DNA of 64,000 nt from Massilia sp. R2A-15. GTDB lineage: Bacteria > Pseudomonadota > Gammaproteobacteria > Burkholderiales > Burkholderiaceae_D. Below are positions 38,788-47,212 of the stretch, piece after piece (the first letter of the stretch is position 1; each line of letters opens with the position of its first letter). The DNA is taken from the NCBI RefSeq assembly GCF_030704305.1, contig NZ_CP131935.1, positions 4,402,001 to 4,466,000 of the forward strand, written 5' to 3'. The notes beneath the pieces are model-generated. The model saw only the letters and a list, made by a program, of their open reading frames with translations, was not told the origin of the DNA and made no database searches. Position numbers and translations under genes: made by a program.

Positions 38788-39495
38788 TTACACGCCGAGG
38801 AGCTCGGTCAGGACCGGCATCTTGGCGCTTAATTCAGACGAAGCGAAGGTCTCGACGATCTGACCGTGCTCCACCACGTAAAACCGATCCGCCAGCGGTG
38901 CGGCGAAGCGGAAATTCTGTTCCACCATGACGATGGTGTAGCCCTTGGCCTTGAGCGTCGTGATCATCCGGGCCAGGCCCTGCACGATGACCGGAGCCAG
39001 GCCTTCGGAAATCTCGTCCAGCAGCAGCAGGCGCGCCCCGGTGCGCAGGATTCGCGCCACCGCCAGCATCTGCTGCTCGCCGCCCGACAGCCGGGTGCCC
39101 TGGCTGTTGCGGCGCTCGTACAGGTTCGGGAACATCTGGTAGATCTCCTGCACCGACATGCCCTTTTCCGCGCCGGCCAGCTGTGGCGGCAGCATCAGGT
39201 TTTCCTCGGTCGACAGCGACGAGAAAATGCCGCGCTCTTCCGGGCAATAGCCGATGCCCAGGTGGGCGATCTTGTGGGTGGGCATGCCGATCGACTCGAC
39301 CCCGTTCACCTTGATCGAGCCGGTGCGGCGGCCGGTCAGGCCCATGATCGCGCGCAGGGTGGTGGTGCGGCCGGCACCGTTACGGCCCAGCAGAGTGACC
39401 ACTTCGCCCTGGTTCACCGTCAGGTTGACGTTGTGCAGGATGTGCGACTCGCCGTACCAGGCTTGCAGGTTGGATATTTCGAGTGCGGCGGCCAT
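38788..39495 (-). CDS. livF: ABC transporter ATPase (LivF-like) with Arg in Walker A
   Basis: 235 residues. Walker A reads LLGRNGAGRTTTLRA: the usual lysine of GxGKT is arginine (codon CGC). Other motifs are intact: signature RLSGGEQQMLAVARI, Walker B LLLLDEISEGLAP. It overlaps the livG stop by one base (TGATG). The substitution may lower ATP hydrolysis at this site; LivG has a normal lysine. Confidence 0.9.
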   Translation of the reverse strand: MAAALEISNLQAWYGESHILHNVNLTVNQGEVVTLLGRNGAGRTTTLRAIMGLTGRRTGSIKVNGVESIGMPTHKIAHLGIGYCPEERGIFSSLSTEENLMLPPQLAGAEKGMSVQEIYQMFPNLYERRNSQGTRLSGGEQQMLAVARILRTGARLLLLDEISEGLAPVIVQGLARMITTLKAKGYTIVMVEQNFRFAAPLADRFYVVEHGQIVETFASSELSAKMPVLTELLGV

Positions 39496-40265
39496 CAGTG
39501 CGCTCCTTCCAGGTCGGCGTTGACGGTGCCCATGTAGGCTTCCATGACCTGCGGGTTGCGCGACACCTCGGCATAGCTGCCTTCGGCCAGCATGGCGCCG
39601 CGCTGCAGCACCGAAATTTTGTCGCAGATGCCGGACACCACGTTCATATTGTGTTCGACCATCAGGATGGTGCGCCCGGCCGAGACCTTTTTGATCAGCT
39701 CGGTGACGCGGTGCACGTCCTCGTGGCCCATGCCCTGGGTCGGCTCGTCAAGCAGCATCAGCTCCGGATCCATCGCCAGGGTGGTGGCGATCTCGAGAGC
39801 TCGCTTGCGGCCGTAGGGCATGTCGACGGTGATGGTGTCGGCAAATTCGGTCAGGTCCACTTCGGCCAGCAGCTCCATGGCGCGCGCGTCAAGCTGCGAC
39901 AGTGAGCGCTCGCTCTTCCAGAAATGGTAGGAGGTGCCGAGCTGGCGCTGCAGGCCGATGCGCACGTTCTGCAACACGGTCAGGTGCGGAAACACGGCCG
40001 AAATCTGGAACGAGCGGATGATTCCCATACGCGCGATCTGGGCCGGCTGGGCCGCGGTGATGTCCTTGCCGTTAAACAGGATCTGGCCCGAGGTCGGCAC
40101 CAGGAACTTGGTCAGCAGATTGAAGCATGTCGTCTTGCCGGCGCCGTTCGGGCCGATCAACGCATGGATATGGCCACGCTGGACGCTCAGGTTCACATCA
40201 TTGACTGCAGTGAAACCCTTGAACTCCTTGTTGAGGTTCCTGGTCTCTAAGATGACATCCGTCAT
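39495..40265 (-). CDS. livG: ABC transporter ATPase (LivG-like)
   Basis: 256 residues. Walker A LIGPNGAGKTTCFN, KRALEIATTLAMDPELMLLDEPTQGM with Walker B. The divergent signature (DMPYGRKRALEIA) is normal for LivG proteins. First gene of the five-gene leftward cluster livG-livF-binding protein-livH-livM. Confidence 0.93.
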   Translation of the reverse strand: MTDVILETRNLNKEFKGFTAVNDVNLSVQRGHIHALIGPNGAGKTTCFNLLTKFLVPTSGQILFNGKDITAAQPAQIARMGIIRSFQISAVFPHLTVLQNVRIGLQRQLGTSYHFWKSERSLSQLDARAMELLAEVDLTEFADTITVDMPYGRKRALEIATTLAMDPELMLLDEPTQGMGHEDVHRVTELIKKVSAGRTILMVEHNMNVVSGICDKISVLQRGAMLAEGSYAEVSRNPQVMEAYMGTVNADLEGAH

Positions 40266-40369
40266 TGAGTCTCCGAAATGTTTTTATAATTACTGCATGT
40301 AATTTTCTTACGATAATACACACAATAAAATTTCGTCACAATACGGTATAACTACCACTGGCTATGCAC

Positions 40370-41998
40370 TTATTCGGTGCGGGCGGCAGAAATCAGCGCG
40401 GCGGCCTTTTCGGCGATCATCAGGGTCGGCGAATTCGTGTTGCCGGAGGTGATGTTTGGCATCACGGACGCATCGATCACGCGCAGTCCGGCCACGCCGA
40501 TGACCCGCAGCTCGCTGTCGACCACGGCCATCGGGTCGTCCTTCTTGCCCATCTTGCAGGTGCCGACCGGATGGAAAATGGTCGTGCCGATCTGCCCCGC
40601 CGCTTCGGCCAGTTCCTCGTCGGTGCGGAAATGCACGCCGGGCTTGAACTCCTCCGGCGCGTACTTGGCCATGGCCGGCGCCGCGACGATCCTGCGCGTC
40701 AGGTTCAGCGCGTCGGCCGCCGTCTTGCGGTCTTCCGGCGTGCTCAGGTAATTGGGGGAAATTTTCGGCGCGGCGTAGCTATCCTTGCTGGCGATCCGGA
40801 CGTGCCCGCGCGAGGTCGGGCGCAGGTTGCACACGCTGGCGGTGAACGCCGAAAACGCATGGAGCGGATCGCCGAACTTTTCCAGCGACAGCGGCTGGAC
40901 GTGGTACTGCAGGTTGGCGGACGGCTGCGACGGGTCGGATTTGGCAAACGCGCCCAGCTGCGACGGCGCCATCGACATCGGCCCGCTCTGCATCAGGGTG
41001 TACTCGATGCCGATTTTCATCTTGCCGAACCAGCCGGCGGCGCTGGTGTTGAGGGTTTTCGCGTTGTTGACCTTGTAGATCATGCGCAGTTGCAGGTGAT
41101 CCTGCAGGTTTTCGCCGACGCCGGGCCGGTCGGCCTGCGGCGTAATGCCCAGGCTGTGCAGCGCCGCGGCCGGGCCGATGCCGGACAGCTGCAAAATCTG
41201 CGGCGAGCCGATCGAACCGGCTGCCAGCAGGGTTTCGCGCTTCGCGTCGGCGCGCCAGGACTTGCCGCCCCCGGTGAATTCGACGCCGCGGCAGGCCGGA
41301 CCCTGTTCCGACTGCTCAATAATCAGGCGCTCGACGTGGCAGCCGGTCATGATCGTCAGGTTCGACCGCGCCGCGATCGGCCGCAGGAAGGCCTTTGCCG
41401 TGTTCCAGCGGATGCCGCGCTTCTGGTTGACTTCGAAATAGGCGCAGCCGGCATTGTCGCCGCCGTTGAAATCGTCGACCTTGCGGATGCCGACCTGGTC
41501 GGCCGCGTCGCGGAAGGCGTCGAGGATCTGCCAGGAAAGGCGCTGTTTTTCGACCCGCCATTCGCCGCCGCTGCCGTGCGTCGCGCTGGCGCCGCCGTGA
41601 TGGTCCTCGCTTTTCATGAACAGCGGCAGTACCTGGTCCCATGCCCAGGATGGATCGCCGGTCAGTTCGGCCCAGCGGTCGTAGTCGCCCGACTGGCCGC
41701 GCATGTAGATCATGCCGTTGATCGAAGAGCTGCCGCCCAGCACTTTGCCGCGCGGGTAAATCAAGGAGCGCCCGCCCAGGCCGGCGTCAGGTTCGGTCTT
41801 GAACAGCCAATCGGTGCGCGGATTGCCGATGCAATGCAGATAGCCGACCGGAATGTGAATCCACAGGTAATCGTCCTTGCCGCACGCCTCGATCAGCAGG
41901 ACGTTGACATTCTTGTTGCGGGTGAGGCGGTTCGCCAGCAGGCAGCCGGATGTGCCCGCCCCCACGATGATGTAGTCGTATTCTCCTGCCGATTCCAA
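40370..41998 (-). CDS. GMC-family FAD oxidoreductase (choline dehydrogenase-like)
   Basis: 542 residues. FAD fold YIIVGAGTSGCLLANRL, GGSSSINGMIYMRG, LLAAGSIGSPQILQLSGIG, and the active-site HPVGTCKMG with GNTNSP near the end. The family oxidises alcohols to aldehydes or acids, passing electrons to the respiratory chain. It is 12 bases after the nitronate monooxygenase-like gene, so the pair forms an operon. The substrate is unknown. Confidence 0.88.
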   Translation of the reverse strand: MESAGEYDYIIVGAGTSGCLLANRLTRNKNVNVLLIEACGKDDYLWIHIPVGYLHCIGNPRTDWLFKTEPDAGLGGRSLIYPRGKVLGGSSSINGMIYMRGQSGDYDRWAELTGDPSWAWDQVLPLFMKSEDHHGGASATHGSGGEWRVEKQRLSWQILDAFRDAADQVGIRKVDDFNGGDNAGCAYFEVNQKRGIRWNTAKAFLRPIAARSNLTIMTGCHVERLIIEQSEQGPACRGVEFTGGGKSWRADAKRETLLAAGSIGSPQILQLSGIGPAAALHSLGITPQADRPGVGENLQDHLQLRMIYKVNNAKTLNTSAAGWFGKMKIGIEYTLMQSGPMSMAPSQLGAFAKSDPSQPSANLQYHVQPLSLEKFGDPLHAFSAFTASVCNLRPTSRGHVRIASKDSYAAPKISPNYLSTPEDRKTAADALNLTRRIVAAPAMAKYAPEEFKPGVHFRTDEELAEAAGQIGTTIFHPVGTCKMGKKDDPMAVVDSELRVIGVAGLRVIDASVMPNITSGNTNSPTLMIAEKAAALISAARTE

Positions 41999-42010
41999 TC
42001 AAGGCTCCTT

Positions 42011-43048
42011 TCAGGTTGGACGCATCTCCGCCACCAGCGTCTGCATCAGTTGCGCCACCGACAGAGCGCGCGACCGGCCCACTTCGGCGCCGGCCCACAT
42101 CGACATCAGCTCGATGTCGCCGCGTTCGGCGGCTGCTGCACGGATGCCGCCGGTTAATGCATTTTGAACAGGATACGCCGGAACTTGCGTTTCTACACTC
42201 CTCATTTGTTCCATGAAACGATTTTCGACGCCGCGGGCCAGGCGGCCGGAGAAGGCGCGGGTCAGCCGCGTGCGCAAGTGGGTTCCCGACAACAGATGCT
42301 GTTTGTAGGCCGGATGGATGCCGGATTCGTCCGTGACAAGAAAGGCGGTGCCCATCTGAACCGCGCTGGCGCCCAGCGCGAGTGCATCGCGGATATCGAC
42401 GCCGGTCATGATGCCGCCGGCGGCGATGACGGGAATCTGCACTGCATCCGAGACCCACGACCACAACTCGCGGGCCGAAAGCGTTGCATCTTCCTGCGGG
42501 CCGAGGAAAGTTCCGCGATGGCCGCCCGCCTCCACGCCCGACGCCACCACCGCATCGGCGCCCACCGCTTCCCAGGCCAGCGCTTCGTCGACGGTGGTGA
42601 CGGTGCCGATGACGGCGATGCCTGCGGAGTGGAGGCGCTCGACCTGGGTTTCGGTGAGGATGCCGAAGGTAAAACTGGCGGCGGCGGGCTTGAGCGCCAC
42701 CAATTCGTCGAACTGGGCGTCGAAATCCTGGCACCACTGCTTGGGCAGCGCCAGCTCGGACCAGCCCAGGCTTTGCCAGACCGGGCGCAGCAGTTCGATT
42801 CCACGCTGGACCTCGGCCTCGGAGGGATGCGGCGTCGGCTGGACGAAGAAATTCATCTGGAACGGACGGTCGGTGAGGCCGCGGATCTGGCCGACCTGCT
42901 CGCGGATGGCGGCGGGCGCCAGCAGGGAGCCGGGAAAACTGCCCAATCCGCCGGCATTCGAGACGCCCGCCACCAGCGCCGGCGTGCATGCGCCACCTGC
43001 CATCGGGCCCTGGATGATCGGAAATTCCATCAGCGACAACACATCCAT
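42011..43048 (-). CDS. Nitronate monooxygenase-like FMN oxidoreductase
   Basis: 345 residues. TIM-barrel FMN protein: FPIIQGPMAGGACTPALVA, VVASGVEAGGHRG (phosphate loop with the catalytic His region) and GGIMTGVDIRDALALGASAVQMGTAF. ATG 43048 has AGGAGG five bases upstream. That ribosome site abuts the first DnaA box of the origin-like region, so DnaA binding could affect its transcription. Confidence 0.88.
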   Translation of the reverse strand: MDVLSLMEFPIIQGPMAGGACTPALVAGVSNAGGLGSFPGSLLAPAAIREQVGQIRGLTDRPFQMNFFVQPTPHPSEAEVQRGIELLRPVWQSLGWSELALPKQWCQDFDAQFDELVALKPAAASFTFGILTETQVERLHSAGIAVIGTVTTVDEALAWEAVGADAVVASGVEAGGHRGTFLGPQEDATLSARELWSWVSDAVQIPVIAAGGIMTGVDIRDALALGASAVQMGTAFLVTDESGIHPAYKQHLLSGTHLRTRLTRAFSGRLARGVENRFMEQMRSVETQVPAYPVQNALTGGIRAAAAERGDIELMSMWAGAEVGRSRALSVAQLMQTLVAEMRPT

Positions 43049-43056
43049 ACAGCCTC

Positions 43057-43285
43057 CTGTGGATAAGTCTATGAATATCCACAGGTACCATTTGTGGATA
43101 AAAGCCATTTTATTCACACGTCAATTTTTGTCCAGAATTGCTACCAGCCGCATACAGGATCGTTAACAACTTTGTACAGCGCGCAAGTGTCTGTTTACAC
43201 GCGGATTTTGTGGGTTGTCCACAGAAAATAGGGACTGTCAACAACTACTACTAACCTTGTATACATACCTTTGTTAAGTAAACAA
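43057..43285 (+). repeat. Origin-like unit 1
   Basis: About 229 bases from TGTGGATAAG to AAGTAAACAA. It contains four strong DnaA boxes (one in the TTGTCCACA form next to the trio run). Largely identical to unit 2, including the internal GTCCAGAATTGCTACC stretch. Confidence 0.8.
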
Positions 43286-43630
43286 ATTCGGCGAATTCCC
43301 GGACTGCGTTACCTGACATTTTCGAAATATCGACGACCTGGCGCTAACGCCGCGTGCTTTCCTGACCTCGATTGAAAATTTTCACCGCCTGGGCAAACAA
43401 CGCGACTTGCTGAACTGCCGACCGGCAGCGACCGATCGATCGATGGTGGGCATCCGGCTTCGGCTCATCCTGACCCCCAGTCCGCTGCCGGCAAGCTTTT
43501 TCACGGTGCCGAACATCCTGTCGCGGATCGGCCCGCTGGGTCGTGACCAACCTCCAAACAGTCGCTCGTCTGCAAGATCGTCCAGAAAAGCGTATCCAAG
43601 CCAACCTTGAGCGCAGCGAACGACGACCAG

Positions 43631-43857
43631 GTGTGGATAAGTCTATGAATATCCACAGGTACCATTTGTGGATAAACGCTGTTTTATTCACACCCTGTTT
43701 TTTGTCCAGAATTGCTACCAGCCGCATACAGAACCGTTAACAAGCTTGTACAGCCCGCAAGTTGCTGTTTACGTTGAATTTTTGTGGTTTATCCACAGAA
43801 AACAGGACCTGTTAACAACTACTACTAACCTTGTATACATACTTTTTAAGTAAACAA
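43631..43857 (+). repeat. Origin-like unit 2
   Basis: About 227 bases, the best copy: the box next to the trio run is a perfect TTATCCACA (43789-43797). Differences from unit 1 are scattered substitutions and small indels. Confidence 0.8.
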
Positions 43858-44034
43858 GCAAACGAAAATTCGCGCGCCGAAGAACCCCGAAAACCGACGT
43901 CGGTTGAAAAAAATAGAAGGCGTCGAAAACCCAAATTTTTGCAAGCTTGTTGGTTTTTCAAAAAAATTGGTTTACGCCAACATGCAAAAAACGTTGCAGA
44001 AATGTCAGCCTGGTGTGCAAGCAAAATGCATCAC

Positions 44035-44266
44035 TTGTGGATAAGCTGTTGGATATCCACAGCATCGTTTGTGCAGAACCGATCTGTTTCTCCACAGCCA
44101 AATTTTTATCCCACAACGATCCCAACTGGATACAATCGTTTTCAGGCCAGTTGTAAACGCTGTAAACCGTTGAGCCTGTTGATAAAATCCGACTTATCCA
44201 CAAAAAAATCGACGTTTACTATCTACTACTATATTTGTATACATACCTTTATATAAAACAGTAAAC
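44035..44266 (+). repeat. Origin-like unit 3 (diverged)
   Basis: The same order of motifs (TGTGGATAA, ATATCCACA, TTATCCACA, CTACTACTA, TTGTATACATACC) but the internal sequence has diverged from units 1 and 2, so it is an older copy. It ends about 46 bases before the mtnN start. Confidence 0.75.
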
Positions 44267-44312
44267 CGGCGCGAACAGCGGGGACAACCCGAAAAACCGT
44301 CTTCCAGGAAGC

Positions 44313-45110
44313 ATGAATCACCACAAAATTAAGCGCTTAGGCATCATCAGCGCCCTTCATGAGGAACAGGAAGGGCTCGTACAGGCCATGGAAGGGCTCG
44401 CCACGGTCACGCACGGCATGCGTGACTACGCCGTCGGCAGACTCTGGGGAATCGACGCTGTGTGCGTCCTGTCGCGTATTGGCAAGGTCGCGGCAGCGAT
44501 GACCGCCACCATGCTTGTGGAGAAGTTCGGAGTTACCCACATCCTGTTTACCGGCGTAGCGGGCTCTGGAGGCCCTTCTGTGGCCGTTGGAGACATTGTG
44601 GTGGCCGAGTCCCTGGTTCAGCACGATATGGACGCCAGCCCCCTGTTCCCGCGATTTGAAGTGCCATTGACCGGTCTGGCGCACTTTACATCCGATGCGA
44701 GCTTGTCGACGCACCTGGCCGGCGCTGCGCACGATTTCGTTGCCGGCGACTTCCTGGATGTGATCGAAGCGGATGAACGGCGGGTTTTCCGCTTGCAGCA
44801 GCCAAGCGTGCACCGCGGCCTGATTGCCAGCGGCGATCAGTTTGTCAGCTGCCGTGACCATATCGGACGTTTGGGCACAAACCATCCAGGGTTGCTGGCC
44901 GTGGAGATGGAGGGGGCGGCGGTGGCCCAGGTATGTTTCGAGCTGGGCGTGCCGTTTGCCGTGATCCGCACGATTTCAGATAACGCCAACGAAGACGCGG
45001 CCCATGACTTCATGCGTTTCGTGAAATCAGTCGCGGCTCGGTATGCGTTTCACATCGTCAGACGGTTTTGCCAGCAACCTCACCCAAACCTTGCCGTTAA
45101 AGCATTATGA
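44313..45110 (+). CDS. mtnN: 5'-methylthioadenosine/S-adenosylhomocysteine nucleosidase
   Basis: 265 residues. PNP_UDP_1 fold: LGIISALHEEQEGL, FTGVAGSGGPSVAVGDIVVAE, VEMEGAAVAQVCFELGVPF with the ribose-binding Met-Glu and RTISDNAN with the catalytic Asp. It hydrolyses MTA and SAH to adenine and the thiosugar. Longer than E. coli MtnN (~232) because of an insert around residues 140-170. AGGAAG precedes the ATG. Part of its 3' end recurs at 45990-46060. Confidence 0.88.
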   Translation: MNHHKIKRLGIISALHEEQEGLVQAMEGLATVTHGMRDYAVGRLWGIDAVCVLSRIGKVAAAMTATMLVEKFGVTHILFTGVAGSGGPSVAVGDIVVAESLVQHDMDASPLFPRFEVPLTGLAHFTSDASLSTHLAGAAHDFVAGDFLDVIEADERRVFRLQQPSVHRGLIASGDQFVSCRDHIGRLGTNHPGLLAVEMEGAAVAQVCFELGVPFAVIRTISDNANEDAAHDFMRFVKSVAARYAFHIVRRFCQQPHPNLAVKAL

Positions 45111-45280
45111 CCCGATAGTGGGTCACCCATGAACTAACCCGTTTGGCAGCCGTTCAATGGAAAGCAAGGGGGCTTTTCTCGCATGACTTATCCTTGTTCG
45201 ATGGAATTAACTACTGGGGGATGGTGAAACTTATTACTATTGCTGCTCCCTAACAACAAGGTGACAGGTGGGTGTACCGT

Positions 45281-45754
45281 ATGGATGCAAGTAGACTTGT
45301 AGGCTGGCTGCTCTTGAACGTCGCTGTACCTTTGCTGGCCCCGATTGCACTTTTGCCGCTGCTGGGATTAGGTAAGAAGCACAGAGGGAGAGTTCGAGAA
45401 CTCATAATGCGCTCGCTTCAGGAAGGGCAGCTGTTCTGGACCGTCATTGCTATGTGTGCCGCAGCCTCTTACGAGGCAGCTGTGCACTTGGGCGAATTGA
45501 AAGGTACTTTCAGCGAAATATCGCTCGGAACTACCGTTGCCTGGACAGCGATCCTTTGGCACATGGTAATCGTTGTGATTTCTTCGGTACTAGTCTTGTT
45601 GGGTACAATGGATGCAGCCGATGAAGAAGTGCATGAGGCAAGCGTCATCGCGGCGAGCGGTACGGCGCAGGCGCCGCGCATCATGGTGGTCTCCATATGG
45701 ATGTCACTAGCTACTGCAGTATCGTTCACCGCGACGCATGTCTGGGCTGGCTAA
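45281..45754 (+). CDS. Membrane protein of unknown function
   Basis: 157 residues from ATG 45281 (a GTG three codons upstream is also possible; AGGTGG lies upstream). Hydrophobic segments at about 7-30, 45-62, 80-103 and 135-155 suggest four helices; the loop DAADEEVHEAS is acidic. I do not recognise the family. It lies in a stretch that appears inserted between mtnN and ald. The 170-base gap before it holds only a weak GACCC/GGGTC hairpin after mtnN. Confidence 0.6.
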   Translation: MDASRLVGWLLLNVAVPLLAPIALLPLLGLGKKHRGRVRELIMRSLQEGQLFWTVIAMCAAASYEAAVHLGELKGTFSEISLGTTVAWTAILWHMVIVVISSVLVLLGTMDAADEEVHEASVIAASGTAQAPRIMVVSIWMSLATAVSFTATHVWAG

Positions 45755-45785
45755 AGTGCTATACTGATTGAAGAGGAGCAGTATC

Positions 45786-45917
45786 ATGGCAAAGATTATC
45801 AAATACGTATCGCAACCTGCAGGCCGGGACCAAATGATGAAGGACTTGGGCCTCTTCAGCGTCGTCGGTGCCGGCATTGTTTCTACTATTCTGCTCGTCG
45901 CTGCGCTCCTGCGCTGA
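45786..45917 (+). CDS. 43-residue single-helix membrane peptide
   Basis: MAKIIKYVSQPAGRDQMMKD begins it, followed by a C-terminal hydrophobic helix (FSVVGAGIVSTILLVAALL) and a final Arg. GAGGAG lies seven bases before the ATG and a strong terminator follows 22 bases after the stop, so it looks like a real small gene. It is 31 bases after the four-helix protein gene and probably cotranscribed. Confidence 0.65.
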   Translation: MAKIIKYVSQPAGRDQMMKDLGLFSVVGAGIVSTILLVAALLR

Positions 45918-45931
45918 CCCTGCGCATTCCA

Positions 45932-45962
45932 AATAAAAGGCACCCGAGGGTGCCTTTTTTGT
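45932..45962 (+). terminator. Rho-independent terminator after the small membrane genes
   Basis: GGCACC / GGTGCC stem with a CGAG loop, an A run before and six T after (45955-45960). Confidence 0.88.
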
Positions 45963-45989
45963 TGCGTGCGCCCAGCATGGGCGCACTCT

Positions 45990-46060
45990 TGCGAGGAGCG
46001 GCGACACGACTTCATGGGTTTCATGAAACCGGTCGCCGCTTCACCATTTTGCCAACAGAA
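45990..46060 (+). pseudogene. Remnant of an mtnN 3' end
   Basis: In the frame reading HDFMGFMKPVAAS then FCQQ this resembles the C-terminal part of mtnN (HDFMRFVKSVAAR ... FCQQ, 45002-45078), with about 25 bases lost in the middle. No start or upstream domain remains. It runs up to the ald stop codon. Confidence 0.65.
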
Positions 46061-47176
46061 TCAGCCCAGCATCGACTCCGCTGGCACGTAGTCGTACTTC
46101 AGTGCCTCTGCCACCGCTTGGTAAGTGACTTTTCCTTCGCACACATTCAGACCGTTCTTCAGGTGCGGATCGTCGCGCATCGCCTGGCGCCAGCCTTTGC
46201 TTGCCAACGCAACGGCGTGACCGATGGTGGCGTTGTTCAGCGCGAAGGTCGACGTGCGCGCCACCGCGCCCGGCATGTTCGCGACGCAGTAGTGCACCAC
46301 GCCATCGAGAACGAAGGTCGGGTCGGCGTGCGTCGTCGCATGCGAGGTTTCGAAACAGCCGCCCTGGTCGATCGCGACGTCGACCACCACCGCGCCCGGC
46401 TTCATCTTCGAAATCATGTCGCGCGTGACCAGCTTCGGCGCCGCGGCGCCCGGCACCAGCACGCCGCCGATCACCAGGTCGGCCGACAGCACCGCTTCCT
46501 CGATCGAATGCGCGTTGGAATACTGCGTCGAGATGCGATTGCCGAAAATGAGGTCGAGCTGGCGCAGGCGCTCCATGCTCTTGTCGAGCACAGTCACGCG
46601 CGCGCCGGTTCCCACCGCCATCTGCAGCGCGTTGGTGCCGACCACGCCGGCGCCGATGATGACGACATGGCCGGCCGCAACGCCAGGCACGCCGCCCAGC
46701 AGCAATCCCATGCCGCCCTTCGATTTCTCGAGGTGCGCGGCGCCTGCCTGGATCGCCATGCGCCCGGCCACTTCGCTCATCGGCGCGAGCAGCGGCAGCC
46801 CGCCGCCGGCTCCGGTGATGGTTTCGTAGGCGATGCAGACGGCGCCCGAACGCACCAGCGCCGCGGTCTGTTCAGGGTCCGGCGCCAGGTGCAGGTAGGT
46901 GTAGAGAATCTGGCCCGGCCGCAGCATGGCGCATTCCTCCGGCTGCGGTTCCTTGACCTTCACGACCATCTCGGCGCGCGCAAAGACTTCCTTCGCGCTG
47001 TCCACGATGGCCGCGCCGGCCGCCACGTACTGTTCGTCGGGCAGGCCGATTTCAAGGCCGGCGCCCTTCTGCACGAGCACCTGGTGGCCGCGCGAGGTCA
47101 GTTCCCTGACACTCGGCGGCGTGAGGCCCACGCGGAACTCGTTGTTTTTAATCTCTTTCGGAACTCCTACAATCAT
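46061..47176 (-). CDS. ald: Alanine dehydrogenase
   Basis: 371 residues from ATG 47176 with GAGGAAG upstream; the exact family length. [20 protein letters not shown], catalytic Lys/His in [10 protein letters not shown] and [11 protein letters not shown] fold [16 protein letters not shown], and [13 protein letters not shown]. It converts L-alanine to pyruvate and ammonia with NAD+. Next to putA, giving a small amino-acid catabolism neighbourhood. Confidence 0.95.
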   Translation of the reverse strand: MIVGVPKEIKNNEFRVGLTPPSVRELTSRGHQVLVQKGAGLEIGLPDEQYVAAGAAIVDSAKEVFARAEMVVKVKEPQPEECAMLRPGQILYTYLHLAPDPEQTAALVRSGAVCIAYETITGAGGGLPLLAPMSEVAGRMAIQAGAAHLEKSKGGMGLLLGGVPGVAAGHVVIIGAGVVGTNALQMAVGTGARVTVLDKSMERLRQLDLIFGNRISTQYSNAHSIEEAVLSADLVIGGVLVPGAAAPKLVTRDMISKMKPGAVVVDVAIDQGGCFETSHATTHADPTFVLDGVVHYCVANMPGAVARTSTFALNNATIGHAVALASKGWRQAMRDDPHLKNGLNVCEGKVTYQAVAEALKYDYVPAESMLG

Positions 47177-47212
47177 GTCTTCCTCCAAGTTGTACAACGG
47201 ACATCTCCATCA

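Larger units (their letters stand above)
43057..44266. other. oriC-like region: three DnaA-box/DnaA-trio units
   Basis: A 1.26-kb gene-free, AT-rich interval. Nine perfect TTATNCACA boxes (either strand): 43058-43066, 43093-43101, 43110-43118, 43632-43640, 43667-43675, 43684-43692, 43789-43797, 44036-44044, 44194-44202. Near matches include ATATCCACA at 43075, 43649 and 44053, and TTGTCCACA at 43215-43223. In each unit a box is followed after 20-21 bases by CTACTACTA (43245, 43819, 44223) and then TTGTATACATAC and an AT-rich tail. Box + trinucleotide run + AT-rich DNA is the basal unwinding arrangement of bacterial origins. No convincing gene is seen in the spacers 43286-43630 and 43858-44034. 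Confidence 0.75.

Noticed and set aside
43344..43727. A 127-codon minus-strand frame within the origin-like region
   Set aside because: It runs through origin unit 2 and has no ribosome site or recognisable domain.
43057..44266. CRISPR array
   Set aside because: The three repeats are ~230 bases, diverged and unevenly spaced, with DnaA boxes; there are no short identical repeats with unique spacers and no cas genes.
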